A DNA stretch of 64,000 bases from Kitasatospora sp. CB01950. Lineage in GTDB: Bacteria; Actinomycetota; Actinomycetes; Streptomycetales; Streptomycetaceae. Below are positions 58,522-64,000 of the stretch, in pieces. Both the position numbers and the translations under genes were made by a program. The stretch lies in the NCBI RefSeq assembly GCF_001905465.1, contig NZ_LISX01000014.1, positions 154,528 through 218,527 of the forward strand. The letters are read 5' to 3'. The first letter of the stretch is position 1. The number at the start of each line of letters is the position of its first letter. A model generated the notes under the pieces. It searched no databases and had not been told where the DNA came from. It worked only from the letters and a program-made list of their open reading frames with translations.

Positions 58522-59955
58522 TCAGGCCGTACGCCGCAGCAGCGCCAGGTACATCGCGTCCGTCCCGTGCAGGTGCGGCCACAGCTGGACGTCGGGCCCC
58601 TCGCCGAGCTCCGGAACGCCCGGCAGCAGCGGGCGGGCGTCGATCCACTCCACGTCCTCGCGGCCGCGCAGCACGTCGTCGACCACGGCCCGGGTCTCCG
58701 CCAGGTGCGGCGAGCACGTCGCGTAGCCGACCACGCCACCGACCCGCGCCGCGTCCAGCGCCGAACGCAGCAACTCCCGCTGCAGCGGCCCGAATCCGGC
58801 GATGTCCTCCGGACGGCGACGCCACCGCGCCTCCGGCCGGCGTCGCAGCGCGCCCAGGCCCGAGCACGGCACGTCGACCAGCACCCGGTCGAACGCGCCC
58901 TGCTGCCAGGCGCCCTGCGTGCCGTCCGCCGTGATGACCGCGTACGGCCCGGGGTTGCCGTTCAGCGTGCGGGCCACCAGCCGGGCGCGGTGCGGCTGCT
59001 TCTCGGAGGCGACCAGCGCCGCGTCCCGCTCCGCGGCGAGCGCGCCGAGCAGCGCGGCCTTGCCGCCGGGGCCGGCGCAGCCGTCCAGCCAGAGCCGGTC
59101 GGGGCCGTCCACGGGCGCGTTGGCGAGGGCCAGCGCGACCAGTTGGCTGCCCTCGTCCTGGACGCCGGCCCGGTTCTCGCGGACCGCGTCCAGCCCGGCG
59201 GGGTCGCCGCCCTCGGCGAGCCGCAGCGCGAACGGCGACCAGCGGCCGTCCTCGGCCTCCGGCAGCGCCTCGCGCAGTTCGGCGACGTCCGAGCGGCCGG
59301 GGCGGGCGACCAGCGTCACCTCGGGGCGGGCGTTGTCGGCGGCCAGCAGCCGTTCCATCGCGGCACGCCCCGCGTCCTCCGGCTGCCAGCGGCCGAGCGC
59401 GTCCCACAGCGAGGAGACCACCCAGCGCGGGTGCGAGTGCACGACGGCGAGGTGGTCCTCGGCGTCGTCCTCGTACGGCGGCGCGACCTGCGCGACCCAG
59501 CCGTCCAGGTCCTGGGCGCTGATCTTGCGCAGCACCGCGTTGACGAACTTCGCCCGGCCGTCGCCGAGCACCACGCGGGCCAGTTCGACGGTCGCGGAGA
59601 CCGCCGCGTGGCTGGGGATGCGGGTGCCGAGCAGCTGGTGCGCGCCGAGCGAGAGGACGTCCAGCACCGGCGGGTCGACCTCGCGCAGCGGCCGGTCCAC
59701 GCACGCCGCGATGATCGCGTCGTACGTCCCCTGGCCGCGCAGGGTGCCGTAGACCAGCTCGGTGGCGAGCGCGGCGTCGCGGCGCTCCATGCCCTTGCGC
59801 TCGGCCTCGCGCAGCAGCGACGGCAGGATCAGGTTGGCGTACGCGTCACGCTCGTCGACGGCGCGCAGCGCACGGAACGCGACGATCCGGGCCGGGTCCT
59901 TCTTGGGACGACGGTGCGGACGGGGGGCGCGCTTGGCGCCGGCGGGGGTGCTCAA
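58522..59955 (-). CDS. rsmB: 16S rRNA (cytosine-5) methyltransferase RsmB
   Basis: 477 aa. An N-terminal NusB-like domain (ARIVAFRALRAVDERDAYANLILPSLL, ELVYGTLRGQGTYDAI) precedes a Rossmann methyltransferase domain with WLDGCAGPGGKAALLGALA (SAM), FDRVLVDVPCSGLGALRRRPEARW (catalytic Cys) and GYATCSPHLAET (second Cys). It modifies C967 of 16S rRNA in E. coli numbering. TTG 59955 is chosen: GAGG lies 6 bases upstream and the product begins STPAGAKRAPRPHRRPKKDP as in related proteins. The next gene in the block is fmt. Confidence 0.93.
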   Translation of the reverse strand: MSTPAGAKRAPRPHRRPKKDPARIVAFRALRAVDERDAYANLILPSLLREAERKGMERRDAALATELVYGTLRGQGTYDAIIAACVDRPLREVDPPVLDVLSLGAHQLLGTRIPSHAAVSATVELARVVLGDGRAKFVNAVLRKISAQDLDGWVAQVAPPYEDDAEDHLAVVHSHPRWVVSSLWDALGRWQPEDAGRAAMERLLAADNARPEVTLVARPGRSDVAELREALPEAEDGRWSPFALRLAEGGDPAGLDAVRENRAGVQDEGSQLVALALANAPVDGPDRLWLDGCAGPGGKAALLGALAAERDAALVASEKQPHRARLVARTLNGNPGPYAVITADGTQGAWQQGAFDRVLVDVPCSGLGALRRRPEARWRRRPEDIAGFGPLQRELLRSALDAARVGGVVGYATCSPHLAETRAVVDDVLRGREDVEWIDARPLLPGVPELGEGPDVQLWPHLHGTDAMYLALLRRTA

Positions 59956-60120
59956 CGAGTGCCTCGAAACAAAGTGCTGCGGATCAGGTCCGACCCGACG
60001 ACGGCGGCCGGGTCTCACCCCGAAGTCTAGGACGAGACCCACCCGAACCCGTCATCCGCCGCCCACTGCCCACCGCCCGCCAGACGCCGCCCGCCAGACA
60101 TCGGACGCCCCCGAACCCCG

Positions 60121-61059
60121 TCAGCCCTCGAAGCGCTCCCCGGACTCGATCCGCGCGCCCCGCGCCCAGTCCGCCGCCGGCATCGCCTTCTTGCCCTGCG
60201 GCCGGACCTCCCCGAGCTCCACCTCGTGGCTCCCGGTGCCCACCCGCACGCTGTTCTTGCTCACCGCCAACTCGCCCGGGGCGAGCGCGACTTCACCCGT
60301 CAGCAGGCGCACCGGGCCGGTCACCTTGAGCCGCTCGCCGCGGAACGTGGTCCACGCCCCGGGCGCGGGCGCGCAGCCGCGCACCACCCGGTCGACCCGC
60401 AGCGCGGGGTGGGTCCACTCGATCCGGGCGTCCTCGACGGTGATCTTCGGCGCCAACGACACCCCGTCCACCGGCTGCGGCTCGGGCCGGGCGGTCCCGT
60501 CCTCGATCGCGTCCATGGTGCGCACCAGCAGCTCCGCGCCCGCGACCGCGAGCCGGCCCAGCAGGTCGCCACTGGTGTCGGTGGGCTTCACCGTCTCGGT
60601 GAGGACGCCGAACACCGGGCCGTCGTCCAGGCCCTCCTGGATGCGGAAGGTGGACGCGCCGGTCACCTCGTCGCCCGCCATGATCGAGTGCTGGACGGGG
60701 GCCGCGCCGCGCCACGCGGGCAGCAGCGAGAAGTGCAGGTTCACCCAGCCGTGCACCGGAATCTCCAGCGCACCGGGCCGGATCAGCGCGCCGTACGCCA
60801 CCACCGGGCAGCAGTCGGGGGCGAGCTCGGCCAGCCGGGCCATGAACTCCGGCTCGCTCGGACGGGCCGGCTTCAGCACCTCGATGCCCGCCTCCTCGGC
60901 GCGCTGCGCGACGGGGCTGGCCACCAGCTTGCGCCCCCGCCCGGACGGCGCGTCGGGGCGGGTCACCACGGCGACCACCTCGTGCCGGGAGGCCAGCAGG
61001 GCGTCCAGGGCGGGAACGGCGACCTCGGGGGTACCGGCGAAGACGAGACGCACGGGCAT
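60121..61059 (-). CDS. fmt: methionyl-tRNA formyltransferase
   Basis: 312 aa. RLVFAGTPEVAVPALDALL, VTRPDAPSGRGRKL, VVAYGALIRPGALEIP, WVNLHFSLLPAWRGAAPVQ (catalytic Asn-His region) and GDEVTGASTFRIQEGLDDG are diagnostic; a C-terminal OB-like domain follows. It formylates initiator Met-tRNA using 10-formyl-THF. It lies directly downstream of def and upstream of rsmB on the same strand, a conserved actinobacterial order. Confidence 0.96.
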   Translation of the reverse strand: MPVRLVFAGTPEVAVPALDALLASRHEVVAVVTRPDAPSGRGRKLVASPVAQRAEEAGIEVLKPARPSEPEFMARLAELAPDCCPVVAYGALIRPGALEIPVHGWVNLHFSLLPAWRGAAPVQHSIMAGDEVTGASTFRIQEGLDDGPVFGVLTETVKPTDTSGDLLGRLAVAGAELLVRTMDAIEDGTARPEPQPVDGVSLAPKITVEDARIEWTHPALRVDRVVRGCAPAPGAWTTFRGERLKVTGPVRLLTGEVALAPGELAVSKNSVRVGTGSHEVELGEVRPQGKKAMPAADWARGARIESGERFEG

Positions 61060-61204
61060 GGGCCTTTCTTGAAGTCCAACTGATCAGCAGGAAGTCACGC
61101 TGGTCAGAACATCGGATTGCCAGAGAATGATCGTCGGTTCATCGGCCCCTCCGACAATCCCGCCGAAACACGGCGCACGGAAGAACGGTTCGCCACCGAG
61201 CTCA

Positions 61205-61750
61205 TCAGCGAATGACACCGAACGTGGAATGCGGAGAGATCTTCACCGTCGGCGCCGGAGCCCCGTCCCAGTCCGCCTCCCGGATCGCCTTCATCGCCGC
61301 CTTCCGGGTCTCCCGGTCCAACCGGTCGATGAAGATGATCCCGTCCAGGTGGTCCGTCTCGTGCTGGATGCACCGCGCCAACAGCTCGGTGCCCTCCACC
61401 GTCACCGGATCCCCGTGCATGTTGAAGCCCTTCGCCACCACGCCGAACGCCCGCTTGGTGTCGAACCGCAGCCCCGGCAGCGACAGGCAGCCCTCGGGGC
61501 CGTCCTGCTCCTCCTCCGTCAACGACAGGTCCGGGTTGATCAGATGACCCACCACACCGTCCACGTTGTACGTGAACACCCGCAACGAGACGCCCAGTTG
61601 AGGTGCCGCGAGGCCCGCTCCGGGCGCCTCCAGCATGGTGTCCGTGAGGTCCTTCACCAGCCTCCGCAGCTCCTTGTCGAAGGTGACCACGGGCTTCGCG
61701 GTGGACCGCAGCACCGGGTCACCGAAGATCCGGATCGGCTGAACTGCCAA
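61205..61750 (-). CDS. def: peptide deformylase
   Basis: 181 aa. All three motifs are present: GAGLAAPQLG, EGCLSLPG (metal Cys) and QHETDHLDG (HExxH-type). It removes the formyl group from nascent peptides, and so works opposite to the neighbouring fmt. TTG 61750 is chosen, with GGAG 8 bases upstream, giving the expected start AVQPIRIFGDPVLR. Length matches the family. Confidence 0.95.
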   Translation of the reverse strand: MAVQPIRIFGDPVLRSTAKPVVTFDKELRRLVKDLTDTMLEAPGAGLAAPQLGVSLRVFTYNVDGVVGHLINPDLSLTEEEQDGPEGCLSLPGLRFDTKRAFGVVAKGFNMHGDPVTVEGTELLARCIQHETDHLDGIIFIDRLDRETRKAAMKAIREADWDGAPAPTVKISPHSTFGVIR

Positions 61751-61957
61751 GACTGCGACTCCCTCTTGCGGGTGGAAACAACGACCTACCGGGAAGTCTA
61801 TGCAATCCCGGCCACCCGTTCGGAGCGGCCGCCGACAAATCCCGACTCGCACTCCGGGCGTGACCCAACGACCCGACGTGCGTTGGTCAATGCGAATTGA
61901 CCGGGACGCGCGAGCGCCCCGAGCACGCGACCCGATCCGAGAGGTGGCAACGAGGCC

Positions 61958-62428
61958 ATGGCCGAGCAGATCAACCACGACGCCCGGGCCAGGGCGTCCC
62001 TGCACCTGCTGGTACGAGACATCGAACGGGTCCGACGCCAGGTCGACGCCCTCCGCACGCTCACCGCCCAGTTGGGCAACGTCTACCGCCCCCGCCGCCC
62101 CAGCACCTCCGCCGGCTTCGTCGTCTACGGCCGCGCCCCCGCCCCCACCGTCCGCCTCGCCCAGGAACTGCGCGAAAGCGTCGAGACCCTGGTCGCCGCC
62201 GCCGTCGAGTTCGACCGCGCCCTCGGCTTCTCCTGGGACTCCGTCGGCTCCGCCCTCGGCGTCACCAAGCAGGCCGTCCACCGCCGCTACGGCGTCCGCC
62301 GCCCCACCACCGAACTCCTCCCCACCCCCCGCGAAACCGAGACGGCGCCTCCGGCGCCCCCCACCCCCCGTCCCCCCATCCCCCAGGCCCGCCAAGCCAG
62401 CCCCCTGATGCCCCAACGCACCAGGTAA
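61958..62428 (+). CDS. small HTH-containing protein upstream of def
   Basis: 156 aa. A helical N-terminus (NHDARARASLHLLVRDIERVRRQVDALRTL) and FVVYGRAPAPTVRLAQELRESVETLVAAAVEFDRAL lead to a helix-turn-helix FSWDSVGSALGVTKQAVHRRYG. The last 40 residues are a Pro-rich tail (TAPPAPPTPRPPIP). Proteins of this shape are common in streptomycetes as presumed DNA-binding regulators. It is divergent from def (about 200 bases between the starts), so it may regulate that side. The start has GAGG close to the ATG. Confidence 0.72.
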   Translation: MAEQINHDARARASLHLLVRDIERVRRQVDALRTLTAQLGNVYRPRRPSTSAGFVVYGRAPAPTVRLAQELRESVETLVAAAVEFDRALGFSWDSVGSALGVTKQAVHRRYGVRRPTTELLPTPRETETAPPAPPTPRPPIPQARQASPLMPQRTR

Positions 62429-62430
62429 CG

Positions 62431-62475
62431 AAGCGCACAACCAGGAAGCGCACAACCAGGAAGAGCACCACCAGG
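62431..62475. repeat. 15-bp tandem repeat, three copies
   Basis: AAGCGCACAACCAGG twice, then the variant AAGAGCACCACCAGG, running directly into the second REP-like element. It follows the HTH gene stop, so it is non-coding. Confidence 0.9.
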
Positions 62476-62602
62476 GGCGCGGGGAACTGCGCGAAGGGGA
62501 ACGCATCCGACCGCAAGATCGCGACGCAGGACAGTGACCTGCACGTGAACGCGACCTCACGGACCCGTCGGCGCTTGTCGCGCAGTTCCCCGCGCCCCTG
62601 TT
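62470..62602. repeat. REP-like dispersed repeat, copy 2
   Basis: CCAGGGGCGCGGGGAACTGC, GCGAAGGGGAACGC, the middle block CCGCAAGATCGCGACGCAGG and TGACCTGCACGTGAACGCGACC, then the right arm CGCGCAGTTCCCCGCGCCCCTG, fully complementary to the left arm (22 bp). It lies between the converging HTH and priA genes. Confidence 0.9.
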
Positions 62603-62633
62603 CTCGCGCCCGTCCGCCTTCGCGCAGCAGGTC

Positions 62634-64000
62634 TCACCCAATATCCGTCGGGTCCACCCGAATCCGCACAGTCTCCGCCCCCCGCAACGCCAACCGAGCA
62701 ATCTGCGCCGCCTTGAGCGCCGAAGCCAACGCCGCCCCCTGCCCGGGAGCCACCCGCACCAGCGCCCGCTCGGCGGTCGTCTCCCCCTTCGGCCCCCCGT
62801 ACACCGGCACCGGCCCCAGCACGTCCGCCCCCTCCGGCAGCCGCAGCAGCCCCAGCAGGTCCTCGACCGCCTGCGCGGGCCCCGTCACCGCGGCCATCCG
62901 CGACACCGGCGGGAAGCGCAGCTCCTCCCGCTCGTCGAGTTCCATCCCGGCGTGCCCGGCGGGATCCCATCGCACCAGCGCCTGCACCGGCCGCGCCGCC
63001 GGCTCCGCGACCACCACCACCGTCCCGCCCTCCCCGGCCGGACGGACCAGCGAGGCCGCGGTCAGCCACCGCCGCACCGTCTCCTCCCCGGCCCGCAGGT
63101 CGGGCCGGTTCAGCAGCGCCCACCCGTCCAGCAGCAGCGCCGCCGCATAACCCGGCCCCTCCGCCACCGGCTCCGCGCCCGGCGTCGAGATCACCAGGGC
63201 GGGCGAGGAAGGCACCGTCGCCAGCACCGCATCGCGCCCGGACGTCCGCACCGGCACCCGCGGGAACGCCTTCCCGAGCTCCTCCGCCGTCCGCCGCACG
63301 CCCACCACCTGTGCCCGGAGCCGGAACGACCCGCACTCCAGGCAGTGCCAGTCGCGTTCCTCCGTCCCGCACCACGTGCACACCAGCGCGGCGTCCGCGG
63401 CCGGGGACTCCAACGGGCCGCCGCACGCCCGGCACCGCACCGGCTCCCGGCAGCGCCCGCACGCCAGCCGGGGCGCGTAACCCCGCCGCGGGACCTGAAT
63501 CAGCACCGGCCCGCGCGAAAGCGCCTCACGCGCCGTCTCCCACGCCACCGAGGGCAGCCGCGCCGCCTGCGCCGCCGCATCCCGCGCCTGATCGTGCTCG
63601 GTGACGGTCCGCACCCGCGGAGCCACGCCCCGAACGACCTCACGCGGTGCCGCCAACGGCCGCGCCCACCCGCTGCGCACCAGCTGCGCGGCCTCGACCG
63701 TCATCGAGACCCCGCCCAGCAGCATCGCCGCGCCCTCCTCCGCGGCCCGCAGCGACGCCACCTCCCGGACGTGCGGATACGGCGCGTTGGGATCGCTGTG
63801 ACTGCTGTCGCCGTCCGACCACACCACCACCAGGCCCAGCTCGCGGACGGGCGCGAACACCGCCGCCCGCGTCCCGATCGCGGCGTGCACCGACCCCCGG
63901 CTCACGGACAGCCACCGCCGGTACCGCTCCTGCGGCCCGGCCTCCGCGGCCAGCACCGCATGCCGGCCCTCGCCGAGCACGCTCCGCAGCGCCGCGTCGA
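62634..64000 (-). CDS. priA: primosomal protein PriA (probable replication restart protein), C-terminal part
   Basis: The frame is open to the window edge, 455 residues. The zinc-binding domain has CGRCREPVRCRACGGPL and CTWCGTEERDWHCLECGS. Just before it VLIQVPRRGYAP, and upstream WLSVSRGSVHAAIGTRAAVF with VVVWSDGDSSHSDPNAPYPHVREVA correspond to the central PriA region. In place of DEEHDSS-type helicase motifs it reads WSDGDSS, as in actinobacterial PriA homologues that lack helicase catalytic residues. The N-terminus lies outside the window. The gene begins the priA-def-fmt-rsmB block. Confidence 0.9.
   Translation of the reverse strand, partial: DAALRSVLGEGRHAVLAAEAGPQERYRRWLSVSRGSVHAAIGTRAAVFAPVRELGLVVVWSDGDSSHSDPNAPYPHVREVASLRAAEEGAAMLLGGVSMTVEAAQLVRSGWARPLAAPREVVRGVAPRVRTVTEHDQARDAAAQAARLPSVAWETAREALSRGPVLIQVPRRGYAPRLACGRCREPVRCRACGGPLESPAADAALVCTWCGTEERDWHCLECGSFRLRAQVVGVRRTAEELGKAFPRVPVRTSGRDAVLATVPSSPALVISTPGAEPVAEGPGYAAALLLDGWALLNRPDLRAGEETVRRWLTAASLVRPAGEGGTVVVVAEPAARPVQALVRWDPAGHAGMELDEREELRFPPVSRMAAVTGPAQAVEDLLGLLRLPEGADVLGPVPVYGGPKGETTAERALVRVAPGQGAALASALKAAQIARLALRGAETVRIRVDPTDIG

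Overview
The window is about 64 kb of very GC-rich DNA with GTG/TTG starts, GTGA/ATGA stop-start overlaps, stem-only terminators and many streptomycete families: a cvn conservon, DUF397-like small proteins, SCO6745-type proteins, CU044_5270, DUF574 methyltransferases and Trypco2. It is chromosomal DNA of a Streptomycetaceae member (Streptomyces or Kitasatospora). The genus is inferred and cannot be settled from the sequence alone.

Layout. 1-3608 (-): a conservon, cvnA-B-C-D then a truncated P450. 4160-8893: a Tat-exported PHP phosphoesterase, a SnoaL-like protein, a tyrosyl-tRNA synthetase (-) and a DUF5995 protein. 8987-15125: GuaB1, a hypothetical protein, a LuxR-type two-component system, a 59-aa protein, a DedA protein and a secreted transglycosylase. 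15795-18822: an AEC transporter, a zinc-ribbon SDR enzyme and a coupled Nudix hydrolase. 19203-22769: a WXG100-like/disordered protein, a 1.1-kb non-coding tandem array, and an aquaporin. 23229-28904: two methyltransferases, a SnoaL-LUD fusion divergent from an ECF41 sigma factor, a PAS-SpoIIE phosphatase and a DinB protein. 28905-35925: a decayed two-component system, a protein with a frayed 3' end, a DUF574 methyltransferase, two ECF-type sigma factors each with an overlapping downstream partner, and an SRPBCC protein.

35945-41549 is a metal region. arsC faces an arsR-acr3-arsO set, with a methyltransferase between them and two copies of one 26-bp operator-like site. A yybP-ykoY-type (manganese) riboswitch lies ahead of a CaCA cation exchanger. 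41649-46665 holds a sortase-anchor stub, a DHFR-like protein and a decayed Mcr-type restriction locus: mcrB and mcrC remnants with three single-base frame breaks, behind an Mrr-like protein that lacks the expected catalytic lysine. 46877-58310 is mixed accessory content: pirin, esterase, rpe, a tandem SCO6745 pair, a C39-like protease, a lipoprotein-LRR pair, an aldo/keto reductase, a DrrAB-like ABC exporter, Trypco2 and TetR. 58522-64000 is the conserved block rsmB-fmt-def, an HTH protein and priA.

Features not explained by ordinary gene content are the alternating tandem array at 20934-22015, mirror-image promoters between the ECF41 sigma factor and the SnoaL-LUD gene, the duplicated ars operator with a probably leaderless arsR, and the Mcr/Mrr wreck.
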